Positions 28,701-44,200 are shown, counted from the stretch's first letter. The stretch: DNA of 64,000 bases from Anaspis maculata (GCA_949128115.1 OX421967.1:1726070-1790069), one strand, 5' to 3'. Program-made: numbers and translations. The notes: generated by a model not told the origin, from the sequence alone.

Positions 28701-31149
28701 GTGTCAGCGTCAAAACTACCTTTTTATGGCAAGAATCCAAGACTCAAAAATTTCACATTTTACCTTGCTATAGCAAGGCAAATGTTTGTCTTCAAAAAAG
28801 CCACTTTGTTGATAATCGCTCAATCAATTTGAAAACAATGTCATGTTGTTTGGAGCCCTAATAATAGTCAAAATCTCTGAAATCTCCCCGATTGCACTTT
28901 AGGTTTCCGAGAAAAAGTGCTCGGCATTCTGCACTCTTTTGTGCGGAGTGTTCGTATCTCCTTCGACGCCACACGTCTCAGGTTTGTTTAAATCATCAGT
29001 TGCGTTCCTTAAAACTTTCCGTTGATCAAAATATGGTGTGTCAGCGTCAAAACTACCTTTTTATGGCAAGAATCCAAGACTCAAAAATTTCACATTTTAC
29101 CTTGCTATAGCAAGGCAAATGTTTGTCTTCAAAAAAGCCACTTTGTTGATAATCGCTCAATCAATTTGAAAACAATGTCATGTTGTTTGGAGCCCTAATA
29201 ATAGTCAAAATCTCTGAAATCTCCTCGATTGCACTTTAGGTTTCCGAGAAAAAGTGCTCGGCATTTTGCACTCTTTTGTGCGGAGTGTTCGTATCTACTT
29301 CGACGCCACACGTCTCAGGTTCGTTTGAATCATCAGTTGCGTCTCTTGAAACATTCCGTTGATCAAAATATGGTGTGTCAGCGTCAAAACTACCTTTTTA
29401 TGGCAAGAACCCAAGACTAAAAAATTTCTCATTTTACCTTGCTATAGCAAGGCAAATGTTTGTCTTCGAAAAAAGCCATTTTGTTAAGAATTGCTCAATC
29501 AATTTGACAACAGTGTCATGTTGTTTGAAGCCCTGATAATAGTCAAGATCTCTGAAATCTTCTCGATTGCACTTCAAGTTGCCGAGAGAAAGTGCTCGGC
29601 ATTCTGCACTCTTTTGTGCGGAGTGTTCGTATCTACTTCAACGCCACACGTCTCAGGTTCGTTTAAATCATCAGTTGCGTCTCTTGAAACATTCCGTTGA
29701 TCAAAATATGGTGTGTCAGCGTCAAAACTACCTTTTTATGGCAAGAATCCAAGACTCAAAAATTTCACATTTTACCTTGCTATAGCAAGGCAAATGTTTG
29801 TCCTCAAAAAAAGCCACTTTGTTAATAATCGCTCAATCAATTTGAAAACAGTGTCATGTTGTTTGGAGCCCTAATAATAGTCAAACTCCCTGAAATCTTC
29901 TCGATTAAACTTTAGGTTTCCGAGAAAAAGTGCTCGGCATTTTGCACTCTTTTGTGCGGAGTGTTCGTATCTACTTCGACGCCACACGTCTCAGGTTCGT
30001 TTAAATCATCTGTTGCGTCTCTTAAAACATTCCGTTGATCAAAATATGGTGTGTCAGCGTCAAAACTACCTTTTTATGGCAAGAATCCAAGACTCAAAAA
30101 TTTCACATTTTACCTTGCTATAGCAAGGCAAATGTTTGTCTTCAAAAAAGCCACTTTGTTGATAATCGCTCAATCAATTTGAAAACAATGTCATGTTGTT
30201 TGGAGCCCTAATAATAGTCAAAATCTCTGAAATCTCCTCGATTGCACTTTAGGTTTCCGAGAAAAAGTGCTCGGCATTTTGCACTCTTTTGTGCGGAGTG
30301 TTCGTATCTACTTCGACGCCACACGTCTCAGGTTCGTTTGAATCATCAGTTGCGTCTCTTGAAACATTCCGTTGATCAAAATATGGTGTGTCAGCGTCAA
30401 AACTACCTTTTTATGGCAAGAACCCAAGACTAAAAAATTTCTCATTTTACCTTGCTATAGCAAGGCAAATGTTTGTCTTCGAAAAAAGCCATTTTGTCAA
30501 GAATTGCTCAATCAATTTGAAAACAGTGTCATGTTGTTTGAAGCCCTGATAATAGTCAAGATCTCTGAAATCTTCTCGATTGCACTTCAAGTTGCCGAGA
30601 GAAAGTGCTCGGCATTCTGCACTCTTTTGTGCGGAGTGTTCGTATCTACTTCAACGCCACACGTCTCAGGTTCGTTTAAATCATCAGTTGCGTCTCTTGA
30701 AACATTCCGTTGATCAAAATATGGTGTGTCAGCGTCAAAACTACCTTTTTATGGCAAGAATCCAAGACTCAAAAATTTCACATTTTACCTTGCTATAGCA
30801 AGGCAAATGTTTGTCCTCAAAAAAAGCCACTTTGTTAATAATCGCTCAATCAATTTGAAAACAGTGTCATGTTGTTTGGAGCCCTAATAATAGTCAAACT
30901 CCCTGAAATCTTCTCGATTAAACTTTAGGTTTCCGAGAAAAAGTGCTCGGCATTTTGCACTCTTTTGTGCGGAGTGTTCGTATCTACTTCGACGCCACAC
31001 GTCTCAAGTCCGTTTAAATAATCAGTTGCGTCTCTTAAAACATTCCGTTGATCAAAATATGGTGTGTCAGCGTCAAAACTACCTTTTTATGGCAAGAACC
31101 CAAGACTCAAAAATTTCACATTTTACCTTGCTATAGCAAGGCAAATGTT

Positions 31150-34100
31150 TGTCTTCAAAAAAAGCCACTTTGTTAACATTCGCTCAATCAATTTGAAAAC
31201 AGTGTCATGTTGTTTGGAGCCCTAATAATAGTCAAAATCTCTGAAATCTTCTCGATTGCACTTTAGGTTTCCGAGAAAAAGTGCTCGGCATTTTGCACTC
31301 TTTTGTGCGGAGTGTTCGTATCTACTTCGACGCCACACGTCTCAGGTTCGTTTGAATCATCAGTTGCTTCTCTTGAAACATTCCGTTGATCAAAATATGG
31401 TGTGTCAGCGTCAAAACTACCTTTTTATGGCAAGAACCCAAGACTAAAAAATTTCTCATTTTACCTTGCTATAGCAAGGCAAATGTTTGTCTTCGAAAAA
31501 AGCCATTTTGTTAAGAATTGCTCAATCAATTTGAAAACAGTGTCATGTTGTTTGAAGCCCTAATAATAGTCAAGATCTCTGAAATCTTCTCGATTGCACT
31601 TCAAGTTGCCGAGAAAAAGTGCTCGGCATTCTGCACTCTTTTGTGCAGAGTGTTCGTATCTACTTCGACGCCACACGTCTCAGGTTCGTTTAAATCATCA
31701 GTTGCTTCTCTTGAAACATTCCGTTGATCAAAATATGGTGTGTCAGCGTCAAAACTACCTTTTTATGGCAAGAATCCAAAACTCAAAAATTTCACATTTT
31801 ACCTTGCTATAGCAAGGCAAATGTTTGTCTTCAAAAAAAGCCACTTTGTTAATAATCGCTCAATCAATTTGAAAACAGTGTCATGTTGTTTGAAGCCCTA
31901 ATAATAGTCAAGATCTCTGAAATCTTCTCGATTGCACTTTAGGTTTCCGAGAGAAAGTGCTCGGCATTCTGCACTCTTTTGTGCGGAGTGTTCGTATCTA
32001 CTTTGACGCCACACGTCTCAGGTTCGTTTAAATCATCAGTTGCGTCTCTTTAATCATTCCGTTGATCAAAATATGGTGTGTCAGCGTCAAAACTACCTTT
32101 TTATGGCAAGAACCCAAGACTCAAAAATCTCTCATTTTACCTTGCTATAGCAAGGCAAATGTTTGTCTTCGAAAAAAGCCATTTTGTTAAGAATTGCTCA
32201 ATCAATTTGAAAACAGTGTCATGTTGTTTGGAGCCCTAATAATAGTAAAAATCTCTGAAATCTTCTCGATTGCACTTTAGGTTTCCGAGAGAAAGTGCTC
32301 GGCATTCTGCACTCTTTTGTGCGGAGTGTTCGTATCTACTTCGACGCCACACGTCTCAGGTCCGTTTAAATCATCAGTTGCGTCTCTTAAAACATTCCGT
32401 TGATCAAAATATGGTGTGTCAGCGTCAAAACTACCTTTTTATGGCAAGAATCCAAAACTCAAAAATTTCACATTTTACCTTGCTATAGCAAGGCAAATGT
32501 TTGTCTTCAAAAAAAGCCACTTTGTTAATAATCGCTCAATCAATTTGAAAACAGTGTCATGTTGTTTGGAGCCCTAGTAATAGTCAAAATCTCTGAAATC
32601 TTCTCGATTGCACTTTAGGTTTCCGAGAAAAAGTGCTCGGCATTTTGCACTCTTTTGTGCGGAGTGTTCGTATCTACTTCGACGCCACACGTCTCAGGTT
32701 CGTTTGAATCATCAGTTGCTTCTCTTGAAACATTCCGTTGATCAAAATATGGTGTGTCAGCGTCAAAACTACCTTTTTATGGCAAGAATCCAAAACTCAA
32801 AAATTTCACATTTTACCTTGCTATAGCAAGGCAAATGTTTGTCTTCAAAAAAAGCCACTTTGTTAACATTCGCTCAATCAATTTGAAAACAGTGTCATGT
32901 TGTTTGGAGCCCTAATAATAGTCAAAATTTTTGAAATCTTCTCGATTGCACTTTAGGTTTCCGAGAAAAAGTGCTCGGCATTTTGCACTCTTTTGTGCGG
33001 AGTGTTCGTATCTACTTCGACGCCACACGTCTCAGGTTCGTTTGAATCATCAGTTGCTTCTCTTGAAACATTCCGTTGATCAAAATATGGTGTGTCAGCG
33101 TCAAAACTACCTTTTTATGGCAAGAACCCAAGACTAAAAAATTTCTCATTTTACCTTGCTATAGCAAGGCAAATGTTTGTCTTCGAAAAAAGCCATTTTG
33201 TTAAGAATTGCTCAATCAATTTGAAAACAGTGTCATGTTGTTTGAAGCCCTAATAATAGTCAAGATCTCTGAAATCTTCTCGATTGCACTTCAAGTTGCC
33301 GAGAAAAAGTGCTCGGCATTCTGCACTCTTTTGTGCAGAGTGTTCGTATCTACTTCGACGCCACACGTCTCAGGTTCGTTTAAATCATCAGTTGCTTCTC
33401 TTGAAACATTCCGTTGATCAAAATATGGTGTGTCAGCGTCAAAACTACCTTTTTATGGCAAGAATCCAAAACTCAAAAATTTCACATTTTACCTTGCTAT
33501 AGCAAGGCAAATGTTTGTCTTCAAAAAAAGCCACTTTGTTAATAATCGCTCAATCAATTTGAAAACAGTGTCATGTTGTTTGAAGCCCTAATAATAGTCA
33601 AGATCTCTGAAATCTTCTCGATTGCACTTTAGGTTTCCGAGAGAAAGTGCTCGGCATTCTGCACTCTTTTGTGCGGAGTGTTCGTATCTACTTTGACGCC
33701 ACACGTCTCAGGTTCGTTTAAATCATCAGTTGCGTCTCTTTAATCATTCCGTTGATCAAAATATGGTGTGTCAGCGTCAAAACTACCTTTTTATGGCAAG
33801 AACCCAAGACTCAAAAATCTCTCATTTTACCTTGCTATAGCAAGGCAAATGTTTGTCTTCGAAAAAAGCCATTTTGTTAAGAATTGCTCAATCAATTTGA
33901 AAACAGTGTCATGTTGTTTGGAGCCCTAATAATAGTAAAAATCTCTGAAATCTTCTCGATTGCACTTTAGGTTTCCGAGAGAAAGTGCTCGGCATTCTGC
34001 ACTCTTTTGTGCGGAGTGTTCGTATCTACTTCGACGCCACACGTCTCAGGTCCGTTTAAATCATCAGTTGCGTCTCTTAAAACATTCCGTTGATCAAAAT

Positions 34101-34490
34101 ATGGTGTGTCAGCGTCAAAACTACCTTTTTATGGCAAGAATCCAAAACTCAAAAATTTCACATTTTACCTTGCTATAGCAAGGCAAATGTTTGTCTTCAA
34201 AAAAAGCCACTTTGTTAATAATCGCTCAATCAATTTGAAAACAGTGTCATGTTGTTTGGAGCCCTAGTAATAGTCAAAATCTCTGAAATCTTCTCGATTG
34301 CACTTTAGGTTTCCGAGAAAAAGTGCTCGGCATTTTGCACTCTTTTGTGCGGAGTGTTCGTATCTACTTCGACGCCACACGTCTCAGGTTCGTTTGAATC
34401 ATCAGTTGCTTCTCTTGAAACATTCCGTTGATCAAAATATGGTGTGTCAGCGTCAAAACTACCTTTTTATGGCAAGAATCCAAGACTCAA
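31150..34490 (+). repeat. Two tandem copies of a 5-monomer (1,690-bp) unit
   Basis: Monomers at 31,256, 31,594, 32,270 and 32,608 recur at 32,946, 33,284, 33,960 and 34,298. The unit reappears in part at 35,987-37,220 (offset 2,703 from the second copy) and again near 39,029, 42,079 and 46,149, so it is the dominant building block of the middle of the array. Confidence 0.8.
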
Positions 34491-37400
34491 AAATTTCTCA
34501 TTTTACCTTGCTATAGCAAGGCAAATGTTTGTCTTCAAAAAAAGCCACTCTGTAATAATCGCTCAATCAATTTGAAAACAGTGTCATGTTGTTTGGAGCC
34601 CTAATAATAGTCAATATCTCTGAAATCTTCTCGATTGCACTTTAGGTTTCCGAGAAAAAGTGCTCGGCATTTTGCACTCTTTTGTGCGGAGTGTTCGTAT
34701 CTACTTCGACGCCACACGTCTCAGGTTCGTTTGAATCATCAGTTGCTTCTCTTGAAACATTCCGTTGACCAAAATATGGTGTGTCAGCGTCAAAACTACC
34801 TTTTTATGGCAAGAACCCAAGACTAAAAAATTTCTCATTTTACCTTGCTATAGCAAGGCAAATGTTTGTCTTCGAAAAAAGCCACTTTGTTAACATTCGC
34901 TCAATCAATTTGAAAACAGTGTCATGTTGTTTGGAGCCCTAATAATAGTCAAAATCTCTGAAATCTTCTCGATTGCACTTTAGGTTTCCGAGAAAAAGTG
35001 CTCGGCATTTTGCACTCTTTTGTGCGGAGTGTTCGTATCTACTTCGACGCCACACGTCTCAGGTTCGTTTGAATCATCAGTTGCTTCTCTTGAAACATTC
35101 CGTTGATCAAAATATGGTGTGTCAGCGTCAAAACTACCTTTTTATGGCAAGAACCCAAGACTAAAAAATTTCTCATTTTACCTTGCTATAGCAAGGCAAA
35201 TGTTTGTCTTCGAAAAAAGCCATTTTGTTAAGAATTGCTCAATCAATTTGAAAACAGTGTCATGTTGTTTGAAGCCCTAATAATAGTCAAGATCTCTGAA
35301 ATCTTCTCGATTGCACTTCAAGTTGCCGAGAAAAAGTGCTCGGCATTCTGCACTCTTTTGTGCAGAGTGTTCGTATCTACTTCGACGCCACACGTCTCAG
35401 GTTCGTTTAAATCATCAGTTGCTTCTCTTGAAACATTCCGTTGATCAAAATATGGTGTGTCAGCGTCAAAACTACCTTTTTATGGCAAGAATCCAAAACT
35501 CAAAAATTTCACATTTTACCTTGCTATAGCAAGGCAAATGTTTGTCTTCAAAAAAAGCCACTTTGTTAACATTCGCTCAATCAATTTGAAAACAGTGTCA
35601 TGTTGTTTGGAGCCCTAATAATAGTCAAAATCTCTGAAATCTTCTCGATTGCACTTTAGGTTTCCGAGAAAAAGTGCTCGGCATTTTGCACTCTTTTGTG
35701 CGGAGTGTTCGTATCTACTTCGACGCCACACGTCTCAGGTTCGTTTGAATCATCAGTTGCTTCTCTTGAAACATTCCGTTGATCAAAATATGGTGTGTCA
35801 GCGTCAAAACTACCTTTTTATGGCAAGAACCCAAGACTAAAAAATTTCTCATTTTACCTTGCTATAGCAAGGCAAATGTTTGTCTTCGAAAAAAGCCATT
35901 TTGTTAAGAATTGCTCAATCAATTTGAAAACAGTGTCATGTTGTTTGAAGCCCTAATAATAGTCAAGATCTCTGAAATCTTCTCGATTGCACTTCAAGTT
36001 GCCGAGAAAAAGTGCTCGGCATTCTGCACTCTTTTGTGCAGAGTGTTCGTATCTACTTCGACGCCACACGTCTCAGGTTCGTTTAAATCATCAGTTGCTT
36101 CTCTTGAAACATTCCGTTGATCAAAATATGGTGTGTCAGCGTCAAAACTACCTTTTTATGGCAAGAATCCAAAACTCAAAAATTTCACATTTTACCTTGC
36201 TATAGCAAGGCAAATGTTTGTCTTCAAAAAAAGCCACTTTGTTAATAATCGCTCAATCAATTTGAAAACAGTGTCATGTTGTTTGAAGCCCTAATAATAG
36301 TCAAGATCTCTGAAATCTTCTCGATTGCACTTTAGGTTTCCGAGAGAAAGTGCTCGGCATTCTGCACTCTTTTGTGCGGAGTGTTCGTATCTACTTTGAC
36401 GCCACACGTCTCAGGTTCGTTTAAATCATCAGTTGCGTCTCTTTAATCATTCCGTTGATCAAAATATGGTGTGTCAGCGTCAAAACTACCTTTTTATGGC
36501 AAGAACCCAAGACTCAAAAATCTCTCATTTTACCTTGCTATAGCAAGGCAAATGTTTGTCTTCGAAAAAAGCCATTTTGTTAAGAATTGCTCAATCAATT
36601 TGAAAACAGTGTCATGTTGTTTGGAGCCCTAATAATAGTAAAAATCTCTGAAATCTTCTCGATTGCACTTTAGGTTTCCGAGAGAAAGTGCTCGGCATTC
36701 TGCACTCTTTTGTGCGGAGTGTTCGTATCTACTTCGACGCCACACGTCTCAGGTCCGTTTAAATCATCAGTTGCGTCTCTTAAAACATTCCGTTGATCAA
36801 AATATGGTGTGTCAGCGTCAAAACTACCTTTTTATGGCAAGAATCCAAAACTCAAAAATTTCACATTTTACCTTGCTATAGCAAGGCAAATGTTTGTCTT
36901 CAAAAAAAGCCACTTTGTTAATAATCGCTCAATCAATTTGAAAACAGTGTCATGTTGTTTGGAGCCCTAGTAATAGTCAAAATCTCTGAAATCTTCTCGA
37001 TTGCACTTTAGGTTTCCGAGAAAAAGTGCTCGGCATTTTGCACTCTTTTGTGCGGAGTGTTCGTATCTACTTCGACGCCACACGTCTCAGGTTCGTTTGA
37101 ATCATCAGTTGCTTCTCTTGAAACATTCCGTTGATCAAAATATGGTGTGTCAGCGTCAAAACTACCTTTTTATGGCAAGAATCCAAGACTCAAAAATTTC
37201 TCATTTTACCTTGCTATAGCAAGGCAAATGTTTGTCTTCAAAAAAAGCCACTCTGTTAATAATCGCTCAATCAATTTGAAAACAGTGTCATGTTGTTTGG
37301 AGCCCTAATAATAGTCAATATCTCTGAAATCTTCTCGATTGCACTTTAGGTTTCCGAGAAAAAGTGCTCGGCATTTTGCACTCTTTTGTGCGGAGTGTTC

Positions 37401-40400
37401 GTATCTACTTCGACGCCACACGTCTCAGGTTCGTTTGAATCATCAGTTGCGTCTCTTGAAACATTCCGTTGATCAAAATATGGTGTGTCAGCGTCAAAAC
37501 TACCTTTTTATGGCAAGAACCCAAGACTAAAAAATTTCTCATTTTACCTTGCTATAGCAAGGCAAATGTTTGTCTTCGAAAAAAGCCATTTTGTTAAGAA
37601 TTGCTCAATCAATTTGAAAACAGTGTCATGTTGTTTGAAGCCCTAATAATAGTCAAGATCTCTGAAATCTTCTCGATTGCACTTCAAGTTGCCGAGAAAA
37701 AGTGCTCGGCATTCTGCACTCTTTTGTGCAGAGTGTTCGTATCTACTTCGACGCCACACGTCTCAGGTTCGTTTAAATCATCAGTTGCGTCTCTTAAAAC
37801 ATTCTGTTGATCAAAATATGGTGTGTCAGCGTCAAAACTACCTTTTTATGGCAAGAGCCCAAAACTCAAAAATTTCACATTTTACCTTGCTATAGCAAGG
37901 CAAATGTTTGTCTTCAAAAAAAGCCATTTTGTAAGGAATTGCTCAATCAATTTGAAAACAGTGTCATGTTGTTTGAAGCCCTGATAATAGTCAAGATCTC
38001 TGAAATCTTCTCGATTGCACTTCAAGTTGCCGAGAGAAAGTGCTCGGCATTCTGCACTCTTTTGTGCGGAGTGTTCGTATCTACTTCAACGCCACACGTC
38101 TCAGGTTCGTTTAAATCATCAGTTGCGTCTCTTGAAACATTCTGTTGATCAAAATATGGTGTGTCAGCGTCAAAACTACCTTTTTATGGCAAGAATCCAA
38201 GACTCAAAAATTTCACATTTTACCTTGCTATAGCAAGGCAAATGTTTGTCTTCAAAAAAAGCCACTTTGTTGATAATCGCTCAATCAATTTGAAAACAGT
38301 GTCATGTTGTTTGGAGCCCTGATAATAGTAAAAATCTCTGAAATCTTCTCGATTGCACTTTAGGTTTCCGAGAGAAAGTGCTCGGCATTCTGCACTCTTT
38401 TGTGCGGAGTGTTCGTATCTACTTCGACGCCACACGTCTCAGGTCCGTTTAAATCATCAGTTGCGTCTCTTAAAACATTCCGTTGATCAAAATATGGTGT
38501 GTCAGCGTCAAAACTACCTTTTTATGGCAAGAATCCAAAACTCAAAAATTTCACATTTTACCTTGCTATAGCAAGGCAAATGTTTGTCTTCAAAAAAAGC
38601 CACTTTGTTAATAATCGCTCAATCAATTTAAAAACAGTGTCATGTTGTTTGGAGCCCTAATAATAGTCAAAATCTCTGAAATCTTCTCGATTGCACTTTA
38701 GGTTTCCGAGAAAAAGTGCTCGGCATTTTGCACTCTTTTGTGCGGAGTGTTCGTATCTACTTCGACGCCACACGTCTCAGGTTCGTTTGAATCATCAGTT
38801 GCTTCTCTTGAAACATTCCGTTGATCAAAATATGGTGTGTCAGCGTCAAAACTACCTTTTTATGGCAAGAACCCAAGACTAAAAAATTTCTCATTTTACC
38901 TTGCTATAGCAAGGCAAATGTTTGTCTTCGAAAAAAGCCATTTTGTTAAGAATTGCTCAATCAATTTGAAAACAGTGTCATGTTGTTTGAAGCCCTAATA
39001 ATAGTCAAGATCTCTGAAATCTTCTCGATTGCACTTCAAGTTGCCGAGAAAAAGTGCTCGGCATTCTGCACTCTTTTGTGCAGAGTGTTCGTATCTACTT
39101 CGACGCCACACGTCTCAGGTTCGTTTAAATCATCAGTTGCTTCTCTTGAAACATTCCGTTGATCAAAATATGGTGTGTCAGCGTCAAAACTACCTTTTTA
39201 TGGCAAGAATCCAAAACTCAAAAATTTCACATTTTACCTTGCTATAGCAAGGCAAATGTTTGTCTTCAAAAAAAGCCACTTTGTTAATAATCGCTCAATC
39301 AATTTGAAAACAGTGTCATGTTGTTTGAAGCCCTAATAATAGTCAAGATCTCTGAAATCTTCTCGATTGCACTTTAGGTTTCCGAGAGAAAGTGCTCGGC
39401 ATTCTGCACTCTTTTGTGCGGAGTGTTCGTATCTACTTTGACGCCACACGTCTCAGGTTCGTTTAAATCATCAGTTGCGTCTCTTTAATCATTCCGTTGA
39501 TCAAAATATGGTGTGTCAGCGTCAAAACTACCTTTTTATGGCAAGAACCCAAGACTCAAAAATCTCTCATTTTACCTTGCTTATAGCAAGGCAAATGTTT
39601 GTCTTCGAAAAAAGCCATTTTGTTAAGAATTGCTCAATCAATTTGAAAACAGTGTCATGTTGTTTGGAGCCCTAATAATAGTAAAAATCTCTGAAATCTT
39701 CTCGATTGCACTTCAAGTTGCCGAGAAAAAGTGCTCGGCATTCTGCACTCTTTTGTGCAGAGTGTTCGTATCTACTTCGACGCCACACGTCTCAGGTTCG
39801 TTTAAATCATCAGTTGCTTCTCTTGAAACATTCCGTTGATCAAAATATGGTGTGTCAGCGTCAAAACTACCTTTTTATGGCAAGAATCCAAAACTCAAAA
39901 ATTTCACATTTTACCTTGCTATAGCAAGGCAAATGTTTGTCTTCAAAAAAAGCCACTTTGTTAATAATCGCTCAATCAATTTGAAAACAGTGTCATGTTG
40001 TTTGAAGCCCTAATAATAGTCAAGATCTCTGAAATCTTCTCGATTGCACTTTAGGTTTCCGAGAGAAAGTGCTCGGCATTCTGCACTCTTTTGTGCGGAG
40101 TGTTCGTATCTACTTCGACGCCACACGTCTCAGGTCCGTTTAAATCATCAGTTGCGTCTCTTAAAACATTCCGTTGATCAAAATATGGTGTGTCAGCGTC
40201 AAAACTACCTTTTTATGGCAAGAATCCAAAACTCAAAAATTTCACATTTTACCTTGCTATATAGCAAGGCAAATGTTTGTCTTCAAAAAAAGCCACTTTG
40301 TTAATAATCGCTCAATCAATTTGAAAACAGTGTCATGTTGTTTGGAGCCCTAGTAATAGTCAAAATCTCTGAAATCTTCTCGATTGCACTTTAGGTTTCC

Positions 40401-41261
40401 GAGAAAAAGTGCTCGGCATTTTGCACTCTTTTGTGCGGAGTGTTCGTATCTACTTCGACGCCACACGTCTCAGGTTCGTTTGAATCATCAGTTGCTTCTC
40501 TTGAAACATTCCGTTGATCAAAATATGGTGTGTCAGCGTCAAAACTACCTTTTTATGGCAAGAACCCAAGACTCAAAAATCTCTCATTTTACCTTGCTTA
40601 TAGCAAGGCAAATGTTTGTCTTCGAAAAAAGCCATTTTGTTAAGAATTGCTCAATCAATTTGAAAACAGTGTCATGTTGTTTGGAGCCCTAATAATAGTA
40701 AAAATCTCTGAAATCTTCTCGATTGCACTTTAGGTTTCCGAGAAAAAGTGCTCGGCATTTTGCACTCTTTTGTGCGGAGTGTTCGTATCTACTTCGACGC
40801 CACACGTCTCAGGTTCGTTTGAATCATCAGTTGCTTCTCTTGAAACATTCCGTTGATCAAAATATGGTGTGTCAGCGTCAAAACTACCTTTTTATGGCAA
40901 GAATCCAAGACTCAAAAATTTCTCATTTTACCTTGCTATAGCAAGGCAAATGTTTGTCTTCAAAAAAAGCCACTTTGTTAATAATCGCTCAATCAATTTG
41001 AAAACAGTGTCATGTTGTTTGAAGCCCTAATAATAGTCAAGATCTCTGAAATCTTCTCGATTGCACTTTAGGTTTCCGAGAGAAAGTGCTCGGCATTCTG
41101 CACTCTTTTGTGCGGAGTGTTCGTATCTACTTTGACGCCACACGTCTCAGGTTCGTTTAAATCATCAGTTGCGTCTCTTTAATCATTCCGTTGATCAAAA
41201 TATGGTGTGTCAGCGTCAAAACTACCTTTTTATGGCAAGAACCCAAGACTCAAAAATCTCT

Positions 41262-44200
41262 CATTTTACCTTGCTATAGCAAGGCAAATGTTTGTCTTCG
41301 AAAAAAGCCATTTTGTTAAGAATTGCTCAATCAATTTGAAAACAGTGTCATGTTGTTTGGAGCCCTAATAATAGTAAAAATCTCTGAAATCTTCTCGATT
41401 GCACTTTAGGTTTCCGAGAGAAAGTGCTCGGCATTCTGCACTCTTTTGTGCGGAGTGTTCGTATCTACTTCGACGCCACACGTCTCAGGTCCGTTTAAAT
41501 CATCAGTTGCGTCTCTTAAAACATTCCGTTGATCAAAATATGGTGTGTCAGCGTCAAAACTACCTTTTTATGGCAAGAATCCAAAACTCAAAAATTTCAC
41601 ATTTTACCTTGCTATATATAGCAAGGCAAATGTTTGTCTTCAAAAAAAGCCACTTTGTTAATAATCGCTCAATCAATTTGAAAACAGTGTCATGTTGTTT
41701 GGAGCCCTAGTAATAGTCAAAATCTCTGAAATCTTCTCGATTGCACTTTAGGTTTCCGAGAAAAAGTGCTCGGCATTTTGCACTCTTTTGTGCGGAGTGT
41801 TCGTATCTACTTCGACGCCACACGTCTCAGGTTCGTTTGAATCATCAGTTGCGTCTCTTGAAACATTCCGTTGATCAAAATATGGTGTGTCAGCGTCAAA
41901 ACTACCTTTTTATGGCAAGAACCCAAGACTAAAAAATTTCTCATTTTACCTTGCTATAGCAAGGCAAATGTTTGTCTTCGAAAAAAGCCATTTTGTTAAG
42001 AATTGCTCAATCAATTTGAAAACAGTGTCATGTTGTTTGAAGCCCTAATAATAGTCAAGATCTCTGAAATCTTCTCGATTGCACTTCAAGTTGCCGAGAA
42101 AAAGTGCTCGGCATTCTGCACTCTTTTGTGCAGAGTGTTCGTATCTACTTCGACGCCACACGTCTCAGGTTCGTTTAAATCATCAGTTGCTTCTCTTGAA
42201 ACATTCCGTTGATCAAAATATGGTGTGTCAGCGTCAAAACTACCTTTTTATGGCAAGAATCCAAAACTCAAAAATTTCACATTTTACCTTGCTATAGCAA
42301 GGCAAATGTTTGTCTTCAAAAAAAGCCACTTTGTTAATAATCGCTCAATCAATTTGAAAACAGTGTCATGTTGTTTGAAGCCCTAATAATAGTCAAGATC
42401 TCTGAAATCTTCTCGATTGCACTTTAGGTTTCCGAGAGAAAGTGCTCGGCATTCTGCACTCTTTTGTGCGGAGTGTTCGTATCTACTTTGACGCCACACG
42501 TCTCAGGTTCGTTTAAATCATCAGTTGCGTCTCTTTAATCATTCCGTTGATCAAAATATGGTGTGTCAGCGTCAAAACTACCTTTTTATGGCAAGAACCC
42601 AAGACTCAAAAATCTCTCATTTTACCTTGCTATAGCAAGGCAAATGTTTGTCTTCGAAAAAAGCCATTTTGTTAAGAATTGCTCAATCAATTTGAAAACA
42701 GTGTCATGTTGTTTGGAGCCCTAATAATAGTAAAAATCTCTGAAATCTTCTCGATTGCACTTTAGGTTTCCGAGAGAAAGTGCTCGGCATTCTGCACTCT
42801 TTTGTGCGGAGTGTTCGTATCTACTTCGACGCCACACGTCTCAGGTCCGTTTAAATCATCAGTTGCGTCTCTTAAAACATTCCGTTGATCAAAATATGGT
42901 GTGTCAGCGTCAAAACTACCTTTTTATGGCAAGAATCCAAAACTCAAAAATTTCACATTTTACCTTGCTATATATAGCAAGGCAAATGTTTGTCTTCAAA
43001 AAAAGCCACTTTGTTAATAATCGCTCAATCAATTTGAAAACAGTGTCATGTTGTTTGGAGCTCTAGTAATAGTCAAAATCTCTGAAATCTTCTCGATTGC
43101 ACTTTAGGTTTCCGAGAAAAAGTGCTCGGCATTTTGCACTCTTTTGTGCGGAGTGTTCGTATCTACTTCGACGCCACACGTCTCAGGTTCGTTTGAATCA
43201 TCAGTTGCTTCTCTTGAAACATTCCGTTGATCAAAATATGGTGTGTCAGCGTCAAAACTACCTTTTTATGGCAAGAATCCAAGACTCAAAAATTTCTCAT
43301 TTTACCTTGCTATAGCAAGGCAAATGTTTGTCTTCAAAAAAAGCCACTCTGTTAATAATCGCTCAATCAATTTGAAAACAGTGTCATGTTGTTTGGAGCC
43401 CTAATAATAGTCAATATCTCTGAAATCTTCTCGATTGCACTTTAGGTTTCCGAGAAAAAGTGCTCGGCATTTTGCACTCTTTTGTGCGGAGTGTTCGTAT
43501 CTACTTCGACGCCACACGTCTCAGGTTCGTTTGAATCATCAGTTGCGTCTCTTGAAACATTCCGTTGATCAAAATATGGTGTGTCAGCGTCAAAACTACC
43601 TTTTTATGGCAAGAACCCAAGACTAAAAAATTTCTCATTTTACCTTGCTATAGCAAGGCAAATGTTTGTCTTCGAAAAAAGCCATTTTGTTAAGAATTGC
43701 TCAATCAATTTGAAAACAGTGTCATGTTGTTTGAAGCCCTAATAATAGTCAAGATCTCTGAAATCTTCTCGATTGCACTTCAAGTTGCCGAGAAAAAGTG
43801 CTCGGCATTCTGCACTCTTTTGTGCAGAGTGTTCGTATCTACTTCGACGCCACACGTCTCAGGTTCGTTTAAATCATCAGTTGCGCCTCTTAAAACATTC
43901 TGTTGATCAAAATATGGTGTGTCAGCGTCAAAACTACCTTTTTATGGCAAGAACCCAAAACTCAAAAATTTCACATTTTACCTTGCTATAGCAAGGCAAA
44001 TGTTTGTCTTCAAAAAAAGCCACTTTGTTAATAATCGCTCAATCAATTTAAAAACAGTGTCATGTTGTTTGGAGCCCTAATAATAGTCAAAATCTCTGAA
44101 ATCTTCTCGATTGCACTTTAGGTTTCCGAGAAAAAGTGCTCGGCATTTTGCACTCTTTTGTGCGGAGTGTTCGTATCTACTTCGACGCCACACGTCTCAG

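Noticed and set aside
38220..38435. Minus-strand 71-aa frames in the satellite (also at 53,800 and 62,438)
   Set aside because: The same satellite sequence read on the other strand; open only in the few monomers that happen to lack a stop.
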